From NCBI RefSeq assembly GCF_004962245.1, contig NZ_SUHQ01000010.1:1-64000 (forward strand): DNA of 64,000 bases. The letters are read 5' to 3'. Positions 8,782 through 21,180 of this stretch are shown here, piece by piece; positions within the stretch are counted from its first letter, which is position 1; each line of letters opens with the position of its first letter. The notes under the pieces are model-generated. The model had not been told where the DNA came from. It ran no database searches and saw only the letters and a program-made list of their open reading frames with translations. The position numbers were made by a program, and so were the translations under genes. The stretch is from Mesorhizobium sp. GTDB lineage: Bacteria > Pseudomonadota > Alphaproteobacteria > Rhizobiales > Rhizobiaceae.

Positions 8782-8962
8782 TCCAGACAAATCGTCCGTC
8801 TCCTGTATTTCGCCTGCATCGCGTCGGTTTATCCCCGAGCGGCCTCCGGATCGGTATTGCCTAGCGAATACCATGAGAAAGCTGTGAGCGGATCTTGAGA
8901 ACGCCCCGCCCTGAAACGTGGGACGCCCGCCCCGGCTCGAACCAGGACGGGCGGGGTCGGGA

Positions 8963-9166
8963 TCATTGGGGCCTTGGGTCTGGCGTATTTCCCGGTCTGC
9001 CGCCGTTGCCTTCCCGGCAGTTGGTATCGCCCACGCCGCAGCATTTGCCGCTGTAGACGGTTTTTGTATTTGGTTTGTCGCACTCTCTCGTCACTGTCGT
9101 CTGACAACCCGCCAGCACCGAAGCGGCGACGGCGGCAAGAAAGATATTTCGTATAGCAATAGACAT
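8963..9166 (-). CDS. Small lipoprotein, function unknown
   Basis: 67 residues. A short charged start and hydrophobic run (IAIRNIFLAAVAASV) lead to the lipobox LAGC, with the lipidated Cys near residue 21, so the protein should be membrane-anchored after signal peptidase II. The mature part is only about 47 residues, rich in Gly, Pro and Asn, with four more cysteines, including a CC pair and one shortly after it (SGKCCGVGDTNC). GGAGAA stands 6 bases before ATG 9166. A longer frame reading back to 9469 is rejected because its first 100 residues are basic low-complexity translation. No named family recognised. Confidence 0.75.
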   Translation of the reverse strand: MSIAIRNIFLAAVAASVLAGCQTTVTRECDKPNTKTVYSGKCCGVGDTNCREGNGGRPGNTPDPRPQ

Positions 9167-9359
9167 GAGAAGTTCTCCATGATTGACCGCGCTTTGCAAA
9201 CGCAGTGCTTGGTTGCTTCTCGGGCAGGATTGGTTCACAAGAAAATTAAAGGACATGCCAAAACGTCTGCGAAGCCGTCGCTTCCAGGCGCCGCATGAGC
9301 CTCGCGACGCGCTTCGGGGCGGGGCGGTCGTCTCCTTTGGCAATCGGTGCGATTGAGAG

Positions 9360-10322
9360 TCAGGCCGCGCCGAGGCGGAGATCGCCCTTCTCGATATGCT
9401 GGAGAAACCACGCATAGGTCTGTTCCAGTCCGCTGCGAAGCGGGTACCGCGGGCGCCAGCCCGTGGCAAACAGGCGCGACACGTCCATCAGCTTGCGCGG
9501 CGTGCCGTCCGGCTTCGTCGCATCGAATGTGAGCCTGGCATCGGCGCCGACGACGGAGAGCATGGTGCGGGCCAGTTCGGCAATGGTGATGTCTTCGCCC
9601 GAGCCGACATTGACGTGGCTGTCGCCGGCATAGTTTTTCAGCAGCCAGACCAGGGCATCGGCGGCGTCGTCGACATGCAGGAATTCGCGCATCGGCGTGC
9701 CCGATCCCCAGACCTCCAGGCTTTTGTCGCCGGCGCGCTTTGCCTTGTGCGCCTTGCGCATGAGAGCCGGTACGACATGGCTGGTGGAAAGGTCGAAATT
9801 GTCGCCCGGACCGTAGAGGTTGGTCGGCATCGCCGAGATGTACTCGACACCATATTGGCGCCGATAGGCCTGGCACAGTTTCAGCCCGGCGATCTTGGCG
9901 ATCGCATACCATTCGTTGGTAGGCTCGAGCGGCCCGGTCAGCAAGGCGTCCTCGGAAATAGGCTGCGCCGCGAATTTCGGATAGATGCAGGACGAACCGA
10001 GAAACAGCAATTTCTGCACCTCGTTGCGAAAAGCGCTCTCGATGACGTTGGTCTGCATGATGAGATTGTCCTGCAGGAAATCCACCGGCAACCTGTCGTT
10101 TGCCAGGATGCCGCCAACCTTGGCCGCCGCCATCACCACCGCGTCCGGCCTGTGGTCGGCCATCCAGCGCCGCACGCCGGCTTGGTTCATCAGGTCGAGT
10201 TCATCACGGGAAGCGGTCAGCACTTCGCAGTCCTCGTCCGCCAGCCTGCGCACGATGGCCGAACCGACCATGCCGCGATGCCCGGCCACGAAAACGCGCT
10301 TGCCCTGAAGTTCGAAATCCAT
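9360..10322 (-). CDS. fcl: GDP-L-fucose synthase
   Basis: A 320-residue extended short-chain dehydrogenase that epimerises and reduces GDP-4-keto-6-deoxy-mannose to GDP-L-fucose with NADPH, for surface polysaccharide or Nod-factor decoration. The Rossmann motif is VAGHRGMVGSAI (12-23), the catalytic Ser is in LGSSCIYP (near 110), and YxxxK is Tyr139-Lys143 in WYAIAKIAG. PTNLYGPGDNFD and GSGTPMREFLHVDD are also family signatures. ATG 10322 is preceded by AGGG. The partner gmd, often adjacent, is not in this window, so GDP-mannose dehydratase must be encoded elsewhere. Confidence 0.95.
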   Translation of the reverse strand: MDFELQGKRVFVAGHRGMVGSAIVRRLADEDCEVLTASRDELDLMNQAGVRRWMADHRPDAVVMAAAKVGGILANDRLPVDFLQDNLIMQTNVIESAFRNEVQKLLFLGSSCIYPKFAAQPISEDALLTGPLEPTNEWYAIAKIAGLKLCQAYRRQYGVEYISAMPTNLYGPGDNFDLSTSHVVPALMRKAHKAKRAGDKSLEVWGSGTPMREFLHVDDAADALVWLLKNYAGDSHVNVGSGEDITIAELARTMLSVVGADARLTFDATKPDGTPRKLMDVSRLFATGWRPRYPLRSGLEQTYAWFLQHIEKGDLRLGAA

Positions 10323-10462
10323 TGGCGTATCCCTGTGCAGAACGGCCGCTATGACCATCTGGCGTCGGTGCGCCGGATGGGCCTGCGTCGGACGCATACC
10401 GCATACAGATTTGGCCGGACAAGGCAAATCGAAGATTTAGGCGGAGTCTTTTCGGCAAACAG

Positions 10463-11617
10463 TCAGACACCCGCGACGGCACACAGGCTCTTCATTCTTG
10501 CGACGGCAAGCTCCGGGTCGGCCAGCAATCCGGCCTGATCGGCAAGGCGGAAGACATCGGCATAGTGGCGGATGCCGCGTGCCGATTGCATGCCGCCGAC
10601 CATCGAAAAATGCTCCTGGTGGCCGTTCAACCATGCCATCAAGACGATGCCGGCCTTGTAGTATTCGGTCGGCGCCTCGAAGATCTTCCGCGACAAAGGC
10701 ACGGTCGGCGCCATCAGCGCGTCATAGCCGGCGCGGTCGCCGTCGGCCAGTTTCGCCAGCGCGGCATTGGCGACCGGCGCGATGGCGTCGAAAATGCCGA
10801 GCAGCGCATGCGAATGTCTTTCGCCATCGCCGGCGATCAGCTCGGGATAGTTGAAATCGTCGCCGGTGAACATGACCACCCCGTCAGGCAGCCGGTTCCG
10901 CAAGGCAACCTCTTTGCCGGCGTCGAGCAGCGAGATTTTTATCCCCTCGACCTTGCCGGCGTGCCGTTCGATGAGGGCGACGACCGTATCGAGCGCGACC
11001 TCGAAGTCATGGCTGCCCCAATAACCCTTCAGGGCCGGATCGAACATGTCGCCCAGCCAGTGCAGGATGACCTTGCCGGATGCCTGAGACAGGATGCGGT
11101 CGTAGACGCTGATATAATCGTCAGCCCCCCTGGCGACAGTCGCCAGCGCGCGGCTGGCCATCATGATCGCCTTGCCGCCCAGGCCTTCGACGAAACCGAA
11201 CTGCTCTTCATAAGCCGCGATGACATCGTCGAGCCCCTTGGCGGCATCTGGCGTCAGATGGTCTGTCCCGGCACCCGAAGCGAGATCGGCGCCTTCAACC
11301 GTTCGCGCCTCGGCGATCGAACGCCGGATCAATTCCCTGGCGTTTGCCCAGTCGAAGCCCATGCCGCGCTGCGCGGTGTCCATCGCCTCGGCGACACGGA
11401 AGCCGAGCCGCCAGAGATGATGGCGGAACGCCATCGTGCAATCCCAGTCGATCACGGGATGAGACCACGGATCGGTCATGGAAAGCGGGTCGGCAACGAC
11501 ATGAGCAGCCGCATAGGCGATGCGCGAAAACCGGGCGCCGATTACCGGCTGTGCCGGCTGGCCGACAAGACGGTAGCGCGTGCTGCGGCCGCCCTCCTCG
11601 GGCAAGGCAATGTCCAT
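10463..11617 (-). CDS. DUF993 family protein, DapA-like aldolase fold (predicted)
   Basis: 384 residues matching the DUF993 group, which is distantly related to dihydrodipicolinate synthase/N-acetylneuraminate lyase TIM barrels. No reaction is established for the family to my knowledge. Motifs seen are DWDCTMAFRHHLW, GADLASGAGTDHL, VILHWLGDMFDPALKGYW, EGIKISLLD (whose Lys could be the Schiff-base lysine) and VMFTGDDFNYPELI. GGGAGAG lies 4 bases before ATG 11617. It is divergent from the LacI-type regulator, and a LacI-type operator sits 30 bases upstream, so it probably belongs to the same regulon and could make a retro-aldol cut in the pathway encoded opposite. Confidence 0.75.
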   Translation of the reverse strand: MDIALPEEGGRSTRYRLVGQPAQPVIGARFSRIAYAAAHVVADPLSMTDPWSHPVIDWDCTMAFRHHLWRLGFRVAEAMDTAQRGMGFDWANARELIRRSIAEARTVEGADLASGAGTDHLTPDAAKGLDDVIAAYEEQFGFVEGLGGKAIMMASRALATVARGADDYISVYDRILSQASGKVILHWLGDMFDPALKGYWGSHDFEVALDTVVALIERHAGKVEGIKISLLDAGKEVALRNRLPDGVVMFTGDDFNYPELIAGDGERHSHALLGIFDAIAPVANAALAKLADGDRAGYDALMAPTVPLSRKIFEAPTEYYKAGIVLMAWLNGHQEHFSMVGGMQSARGIRHYADVFRLADQAGLLADPELAVARMKSLCAVAGV

Positions 11618-11646
11618 CGATCTCTCCCTTGGCCGCGCCTATTAAA

Positions 11647-11658
11647 TGGAACGTTCCA
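11647..11658. promoter_or_regulatory. LacI-family operator 1 (predicted)
   Basis: TGGAACGTTCCA is a perfect 12-bp palindrome with a central CG, as LacI/GalR regulators recognise. It lies 30 bases upstream of the DUF993 start. A near copy in the same intergenic region faces the regulator gene. Confidence 0.78.
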
Positions 11659-11807
11659 ATAAATCAAGTGCCGTTTTGATTCTGAGATCCGCTCTCGGCA
11701 GATGTTATGTCGCAGCATAATCCCTTGGAAGCACCGCATTCAGTGCGCTGAACTCCTCGTTTTCCGATGGGAAAAATCCTGATTGACTCAGATGCAGCAT
11801 CGGGATT

Positions 11808-11818
11808 AGAACGTTCCA
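11808..11818. promoter_or_regulatory. LacI-family operator 2 (predicted)
   Basis: AGAACGTTCCA shares GAACGTTCCA and the following AATAAAT with operator 1, about 160 bases away. It lies 38 bases upstream of the regulator start, which suggests autoregulation and possibly DNA looping between the two sites. Confidence 0.75.
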
Positions 11819-11855
11819 ATAAATTCGATCTGAAATACCGGGAGGACGGATCTGG

Positions 11856-15502
<3,647 letters not shown>

Positions 15503-15510
<8 letters not shown>

Positions 15511-16279
15511 GCGTCTCGTCACCTTTGAAACCGACGGGCCCCTCGGCATCGTCACGTTGCGCCGGCCGGAGAAATTCAACGCGCTCGACATACCGATGCT
15601 GCGCGCGCTGGAAGCCGCGCTCGACGAGGCCGAGGCAGCGGATGGCGTCCGCGTCGTGCTGCTATGCGGTGAAGGCAAGGGCTTTTGCTCCGGCGGCGAC
15701 GTCGAAGCCTGGTCGCAGATGAGCGCCGCCGATTTCCAGGTTCAGTGGGTGCGCTACGGCCACCGCGTCTTCGACCGGCTGGCAAGGTTGCGGCAGCCGA
15801 CCGTCGCCGTGCTGTCCGGCCATGCGCTGGGCGGCGGGGTGGAACTGGCGGTCGCCTGCGACTTCCGCGTGGCGGAAACGCAGGTGAAGCTCGGCTTCCC
15901 TGAAACCTCGATCGGCGTGGTGCCCGGCTGGTCCGGCACGCAGCGCGCGGTGCGCCGCTTCGGCGCGCAGACAGTGCGGCGCATGGCGCTCGGCGGCGAG
16001 GTCTTTCCCGCTTCCGAGGCGCTTGCTCTGGGCATCATTGACCGCGTGGTGGAAGCCGGCAAGGCACTCGCCGAGGCCAAGGCCTGGGGAGAAAAAATCG
16101 CCGCGCGCGGGCCGCTGGCGACCGAGGCCGCCAAGCTGATGATCGCGGTCGCCGAGGGGGAGGAAAGTGCCGCCGCGACAGAGGCGCTGGCCAGCGGCTT
16201 CATTGCGCTGACCGGTGACATCAAGGCCGGTGTCGGCGCTTTCAAGGCCAAACAGAAACCAGCGTTTTCAAGATCATAA
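15503..16279 (+). CDS. Enoyl-CoA hydratase/isomerase family protein
   Basis: 258 residues of the crotonase fold. RRPEKFNALDIPMLRALEAALDEAE, GEGKGFCSGGDVEAW (oxyanion-hole glycine) and SGHALGGGVELAVACDFRVA (second oxyanion loop) are clear, and PETSIGVVPGWSGTQRAVRR follows. ATG 15503 has GGAGG 5 bases upstream, so it is preferred to the ATG at 15476, which would lengthen the overlap with the CoA-transferase. It would hydrate or isomerise the acyl-CoA produced by its neighbour. The exact reaction cannot be fixed because the catalytic acids differ among crotonases. Confidence 0.9.
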
Positions 16280-16295
16280 GCGGAATCCAAAACGT

Positions 16296-17807
16296 ATGAA
16301 CTTGCCCCTCGAGATCGCCATGCCCACCGAGGCATCCACAGCGCCGAAGGCGTACCGGCTGCTGATCGACGGCAAGCATGTCGATGCCCGCGATGGGCGG
16401 ACGCTGGAGCGCAAGAGCCCCGGCCATGGCTTCACGGTTTCGCGCTATGCGCAAGCCGGGGCTGCGGACGTCGAGGCGGCGGTGACCGCCGCGCACAAGG
16501 CGTTCGAGACCGGCCCCTGGCCGCGCATGAAGGCCGCAGAGCGCGCCGCGATCCTGCTCAAGGCGGCGGACCTGATCGAGGCGCGGCTCGAGGAGATCGC
16601 CCGGCTCGATGCGCTGGAATCCGGCAAGCCGATCGCCCAGGCGCGCGGCGAAATCGGCGGCGCCGTCGACATCTGGCGCTATGCGGCATCCCTTGCCCGT
16701 ACGCTCCATGGCGAAACCTACGCCAATCTCGGCGACGCCATGCTGGGCGTCGTGCTGCGCGAACCGATCGGCGTCGTCTCGATCATCACGCCATGGAATT
16801 TTCCGTTTCTCATCGTCAGCCAGAAGCTGCCCTTCGCGCTTGCCGCCGGCTGCACGGCTGTCGTCAAGCCGAGTGAGATGACATCGGCCTCGACCTTCGT
16901 TCTCGGCGACATCCTGATGCAGGCCGGCCTGCCGAATGGCGTCGTCAACATACTCGCTGGCCTGGGCGCCGATGTCGGCGCAACGATGGTCAGCCATCCG
17001 CTGGTCGAGATGGTGTCGTTCACCGGCTCCACCCGGGTCGGCAAGATGACCATGGCGTCGGCTGCCAATTCGCTGAAGAAAGTGTCGATGGAGCTCGGCG
17101 GCAAGAACGGCCAGATCGTCTTCCCCGACGCCGACCTCGAGGCAGCCGCCGACGCGGCAGTGTTCGGCGGCTTCTTCAACGCCGGCGAATGCTGCAACGC
17201 TGGCAGCCGGCTGATCGTGCATGAAGCGATCGCCGACGATTTCCTCGGCGCGGTGAAGGCACTGACCGCCAGGGTCACCGTCGGCGATCCGCTCGACGAC
17301 GGCACCAAGGTCGGCGCGATGATCTCTTCCGAGCACCTGGCCAAGGTCACGGGCTATGTCGCAGCGGCGGCGAGCGATGGCAGCCAGGTCACCAGCGGCG
17401 GCAAGCAGATCGCCTCGAGTGCCGGCCAGTATCTCGACCCGACCATCATCCGCGGCGTGACCGAGGACATGGCCATTGCACGCGAGGAAGTGTTCGGCCC
17501 GGTGCTCTCGGTGCTGACCTTTGAATCGATTGAAAAGGCGTTGCGCATCGCCAACAACACGCCCTATGGTTTATCGGCGGGCGTGTGGAGCGCCAGCATC
17601 GACACCTGCATGTCGGTGGCGCGGAATGTGCGTTCGGGAACCGTTTGGGTGAACACGTTCATGGAAGGTTATCCCGAGTTGCCTTTCGGAGGCTACAAGC
17701 AGTCCGGTCTCGGACGCGAACTCGGCAAGCGAGCCGTCGAGGATTATACCGAGGAAAAGACAATCCAGTTTCATCGCGGCCAGCGCACCGGATGGTGGGT
17801 CGGCTGA
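16296..17807 (+). CDS. NAD(P)-dependent aldehyde dehydrogenase
   Basis: 503 residues of the ALDH superfamily. ITPWNFPFLIV, KPSEMTSAST (cofactor lysine), FTGSTRVGK, the general base Glu266 in MELGGKN and the nucleophile Cys300 in GECCNAGSR are all present, as are EEVFGPVLSV and NTFMEGYPELPFGGYKQSGLGRE. It oxidises an aldehyde to the acid, which could then feed the CoA-transferase two genes upstream. The start is uncertain: ATG 16296 and ATG 16320 both lack a strong ribosome binding site. It sits 16 bases after the hydratase and 59 before the binding protein gene. Confidence 0.93.
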   Translation: MNLPLEIAMPTEASTAPKAYRLLIDGKHVDARDGRTLERKSPGHGFTVSRYAQAGAADVEAAVTAAHKAFETGPWPRMKAAERAAILLKAADLIEARLEEIARLDALESGKPIAQARGEIGGAVDIWRYAASLARTLHGETYANLGDAMLGVVLREPIGVVSIITPWNFPFLIVSQKLPFALAAGCTAVVKPSEMTSASTFVLGDILMQAGLPNGVVNILAGLGADVGATMVSHPLVEMVSFTGSTRVGKMTMASAANSLKKVSMELGGKNGQIVFPDADLEAAADAAVFGGFFNAGECCNAGSRLIVHEAIADDFLGAVKALTARVTVGDPLDDGTKVGAMISSEHLAKVTGYVAAAASDGSQVTSGGKQIASSAGQYLDPTIIRGVTEDMAIAREEVFGPVLSVLTFESIEKALRIANNTPYGLSAGVWSASIDTCMSVARNVRSGTVWVNTFMEGYPELPFGGYKQSGLGRELGKRAVEDYTEEKTIQFHRGQRTGWWVG

Positions 17808-17866
17808 GTTGGGAAGAACCCGGCGGACAACCGCCGGTCGTGTAACTGCAACAAGGGAGGAAGTAC

Positions 17867-19120
17867 ATGTTGCGCAAACTGCTTATCGGAACGGCCCTCG
17901 GGTCGGGCCTTGCGTTCGCGGCCCATGCCCAGGACGTCAAGGAAGTCGAGATGCTGCATTGGTGGACGTCTGGCGGCGAAGCGGCCGCCTTGAACGTGCT
18001 CAAGGAGGATCTGGCCAAGCAAGGCTTTGCCTGGAAGGACGTGCCCGTGGCCGGCGGTGGCGGCGATGCCGCCATGACCGCGCTGAAGGCGATGGTCGCG
18101 GCCGGCAACTACCCGACCGCCTCGCAGATGCTCGGCTATACCGTGCTCGACTATGCCGAGGCCGGCGTGATGGGCGACCTGACCGAGACGGCGGTAAAGG
18201 AAGGCTGGGACAAGTCCGTTCCGGCCGCCCTGCAGAAGTTCTCGGTCTATGACGGCAAGTGGGTCGCGGCTCCGGTCAACGTCCACTCGGTCAACTGGCT
18301 GTGGATCAACAAGGCGGTAATGGACAAGATCGGCGGCACCGAGCCCAAGACCTTCGACGACTTTGTCGCGCTGCTCGACAAGGCCAAGGCTGCTGGCGTC
18401 ATCCCGCTCGCGCTCGGTGGCCAGAACTGGCAGGAAGCCACCATGTTCGATTCGGTCGTGCTGTCGACCGGCGGACCCGAGTTCTACAAAAAGGCCTTCA
18501 ACGACCTCGACGAGGAATCGCTGAAGTCCGACACGATGAAGAAGTCGTTCGACAATCTCGCCAAGCTCGTCACCTATGTCGATCCGAATTTCTCGGGCCG
18601 CGACTGGAACCTTGCCACCGCCATGGTCATCAAGGGCGATGCGCTGGTGCAGGTGATGGGCGACTGGGCCAAGGGCGAATTCAACGCCGCCAAGAAGACC
18701 CCGGGCACCGACTTCCTGTGCTACCGCTTCCCGGGCACCGACGGCAGCGTGGTCTACAACTCCGACATGTTCGGCATGTTCGACGTTCCGGACGACCGCA
18801 AGGCCGCCCAGGCCGCCTTGGCCACCGCCACTTTGTCGAAGAGCTTCCAGTCGGCCTTCAACGTCGTCAAGGGCTCGGTCCCGGCCCGCACCGACGTGCC
18901 TGACACCGACTTCGACGCTTGCGGCAAGAAGGGCATTGCCGACCTGAAGGCCGCCAACGAAGGCGGCACGCTGTTCGGTTCGCTGGCGCAAGGCTATGGC
19001 GCGCCTCCGGCCGTCGCCAATGCCTACAAGGACGTCGTCTCGAAATTCGTCCACGGCCAGATCAAGACCTCGGACGAGGCCGTCACCGAGCTGGTCAACG
19101 CGATCGAAGACGCCAAGTAA
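17867..19120 (+). CDS. Sugar ABC transporter substrate-binding protein (CUT1, glucose/mannose-type)
   Basis: 417 residues. The signal peptide is [22 protein letters not shown] with cleavage after AHA. The mature part starts [23 protein letters not shown], as in extracellular solute-binding family 1 proteins of the GtsA type. Trp-rich patches ([27 protein letters not shown]) should form the sugar site. GGGAGG stands upstream. It is followed by a strong hairpin (19142-19165) and then the two permease genes, a common way to keep binding-protein mRNA more abundant. Substrate: probably a hexose or a glycoside. Confidence 0.92.
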   Translation: MLRKLLIGTALGSGLAFAAHAQDVKEVEMLHWWTSGGEAAALNVLKEDLAKQGFAWKDVPVAGGGGDAAMTALKAMVAAGNYPTASQMLGYTVLDYAEAGVMGDLTETAVKEGWDKSVPAALQKFSVYDGKWVAAPVNVHSVNWLWINKAVMDKIGGTEPKTFDDFVALLDKAKAAGVIPLALGGQNWQEATMFDSVVLSTGGPEFYKKAFNDLDEESLKSDTMKKSFDNLAKLVTYVDPNFSGRDWNLATAMVIKGDALVQVMGDWAKGEFNAAKKTPGTDFLCYRFPGTDGSVVYNSDMFGMFDVPDDRKAAQAALATATLSKSFQSAFNVVKGSVPARTDVPDTDFDACGKKGIADLKAANEGGTLFGSLAQGYGAPPAVANAYKDVVSKFVHGQIKTSDEAVTELVNAIEDAK

Positions 19121-19141
19121 GGCCTTCTCGATCTGAAAACG

Positions 19142-19165
19142 CCTTCCCCGCGTGCGCGGGGAAGG
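19142..19165 (+). promoter_or_regulatory. Intra-operon stem-loop after the binding-protein gene
   Basis: CCTTCCCCGC-GTGC-GCGGGGAAGG is a perfect 10-bp stem without a following T run. It lies 22 bases after the binding-protein stop and about 110 before the permease start. By analogy with malE-malF it may protect the upstream mRNA from 3' decay rather than terminate it. Confidence 0.65.
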
Positions 19166-19275
19166 TCCTCTTGAGGCAGGGTTTGGGACAGCTTGATCGG
19201 CACGCTTCGAAGGTGCCAGTGAGCTCCAGGATACCGGATGAGCTGATACCGGATGACCCGTTACTGGATGAGCCA

Positions 19276-20235
19276 ATGAGCACGGTTGCCGAAACCAATA
19301 TCAAGCCGACGCCGGAGCATGGTACCCGTCCGGGCGCCTCGATCCGTTCGCGCCTGCAGGACGCGCTGCCGAAGATCGTACTGGCGCCGAGCTTTGCGAT
19401 CACCGTTGTCTTCGTCTACGGCTTCATCCTGTGGACGGTCTATCTGTCCTTCACCAACTCCAAGACCTTCCCGTCTTACGCCATCACCGGGTCACGCGCC
19501 TATCAGCGGCTGTGGCGCTGGACCTTCGAGAGCGACCCGCCATCGAGCTGGTACACGTCGATCACCAATATGGGCATTTTCGGCTTTCTCTACATCTTCA
19601 TCTGCCTGGCACTCGGCCTGTTCCTGGCGATCCTGCTCGACCAGAAGATCCGCGGCGAAGGCATGTTGCGACCAATCTATCTCTACCCGATGGCGCTGTC
19701 CTTCATCGTCACCGGCGTCGCCTGGAAATGGTTCCTCGATCCCGGCCTCGGCCTTGAGCAGACCCTGCACCAGTGGGGCTGGACGAGTTTCCATTTCGAC
19801 TGGATCAAGAACAAGGATTTCGTCATCTACACCGTGGTGATCGCCGGCGTCTGGCAGGCCTCCGGCTTCATCATGGCGATGTTCCTCGCCGGCCTGCGTG
19901 GCATCGACGGCGAGATCATGAAGGCAGCACAAATCGACGGCGCCACCACTTTCCAGCTCTATCGCCGGATCGTCATCCCGCTGCTGCGGCCGGTGTTCCT
20001 TTCTGCCTTCATCGTGCTCGCCCACCTCGCCATCAAGTCCTACGATCTGGTCGTCGCGCTGACCAGCGGCGGGCCGGGCGGCTCGGCCTGGCTGCCTTCG
20101 AACTTCATGTATGAGTACACCTTCAAGCGCAACGAGATGGCCGTCGGCTCGGCCAGCGCCGTGATCATGCTGATGACCATCACCGCGATCATCGTGCCCT
20201 ATCTCTATTCCGAGCTCAGGGAGAGGCCGCGATGA
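19276..20235 (+). CDS. Sugar ABC transporter permease (CUT1, MalF/UgpA type)
   Basis: 319 residues of an inner-membrane permease with about six transmembrane segments, the first at LAPSFAITVVFVYGFILWTVYL. The EAA loop that contacts the ATPase is EIMKAAQIDGATTFQLYRRIVIPLLRPV. ATG 19276 follows three near-repeats of a TACCGGATGAGC-like unit (about 19230-19275); ribosome binding is weak. A longer reading frame back to 18919 is rejected because it overlaps the binding-protein gene. The next permease overlaps by ATGA. Confidence 0.92.
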   Translation: MSTVAETNIKPTPEHGTRPGASIRSRLQDALPKIVLAPSFAITVVFVYGFILWTVYLSFTNSKTFPSYAITGSRAYQRLWRWTFESDPPSSWYTSITNMGIFGFLYIFICLALGLFLAILLDQKIRGEGMLRPIYLYPMALSFIVTGVAWKWFLDPGLGLEQTLHQWGWTSFHFDWIKNKDFVIYTVVIAGVWQASGFIMAMFLAGLRGIDGEIMKAAQIDGATTFQLYRRIVIPLLRPVFLSAFIVLAHLAIKSYDLVVALTSGGPGGSAWLPSNFMYEYTFKRNEMAVGSASAVIMLMTITAIIVPYLYSELRERPR

Positions 20236-21176
20236 GCGTCATTGCCACGCCCGCTCGCCAGAGCACTGGCGGTACCAGCGCCAGGACCATCAACCGCATC
20301 GTCATCTACGGGCTGCTGGCGCTGTTCGCGCTGTTTTACCTGATGCCGCTGTTCGTCATGCTGGTGACCTCGTTCAAGACCATGGAGGAGATCCAGAACG
20401 GCAACATGCTGGCGCTGCCGCAGGCGCCGACATTCGAGCCGTGGGCGAAAGCCTGGGGCGAGACCTGCGTCGGCCTGACCTGCGCCGGCATCAAGGGCTA
20501 TTTCTGGAACTCCATCAAGATGGTGGTTCCGGCAGTGCTGATCTCGACGCTGCTCGGCGCGCTCAACGGCTATGTCCTGACCAAATGGCGCTTCCGCGGC
20601 CACACGCTGGTCTTCGGCCTGATGCTGTTTGCCTGCTTCATCCCGTTCCAGTCGGTGCTGTTGCCGATGGCGACGATCCTAGGCAGCCTCGGCCGTTTCG
20701 GCGTGACGCTTCGCAACGCAACGGGATTTTCGTTCGGCTTGGGCAATCCGACGGTCAACCTGGTCTTTGTCCACGTCGTCTACGGCCTTGGCTTCACCAC
20801 CTTGTTCTTCCGCAACTATTACGAGGCCTTCCCCACCGAACTGATCAAGGCGGCGCAGGTCGACGGCGCCAGCTTCTTCCAGATCTTCCGGCGCATCATG
20901 CTGCCGAATTCGATGCCGATCTTCGTCGTCACCGTCATCTACCAGTTCACCAACATCTGGAACGACTTCCTGTTCGCCTCCGCCTATGCCGGTACCGGCG
21001 ACGCGATGCCGATGACGGTGGCGCTGAACAACGTCGTCAACACCTCGACCGGCGTCGTCGAATACAACGTCAACATGGCGGCGGCGATGATAGCCGCACT
21101 GCCGACCCTTCTCGTCTACGTGGTCGCTGGCCGCTATTTCGTGCGTGGCCTGATGGCCGGCGCCGTCAAAGGATAA
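20232..21176 (+). CDS. Sugar ABC transporter permease (CUT1, MalG/UgpE type)
   Basis: 314 residues with six predicted membrane helices, starting IVIYGLLALFALFYLMPLFVMLVTSFKTMEEI, the typical MalG-type first helix. The EAA loop reads ELIKAAQVDGASFFQIFRRIMLPNSMPI. Between helices 1 and 2 is a periplasmic loop with two cysteines (ETCVGLTCAGIKGYFWNS), seen in glucose-type permeases. It overlaps the first permease by ATGA, and the ATPase gene starts 4 bases after it. Confidence 0.93.
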   Translation: MSVIATPARQSTGGTSARTINRIVIYGLLALFALFYLMPLFVMLVTSFKTMEEIQNGNMLALPQAPTFEPWAKAWGETCVGLTCAGIKGYFWNSIKMVVPAVLISTLLGALNGYVLTKWRFRGHTLVFGLMLFACFIPFQSVLLPMATILGSLGRFGVTLRNATGFSFGLGNPTVNLVFVHVVYGLGFTTLFFRNYYEAFPTELIKAAQVDGASFFQIFRRIMLPNSMPIFVVTVIYQFTNIWNDFLFASAYAGTGDAMPMTVALNNVVNTSTGVVEYNVNMAAAMIAALPTLLVYVVAGRYFVRGLMAGAVKG

Positions 21177-21180
21177 TCGG

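Noticed and set aside
8890..8960. Long CCCCGCCC/GGGCGGGG pairing downstream of tRNA-Val as a terminator
   Set aside because: The loop is very long and no T run follows; may be chance in GC-rich DNA.
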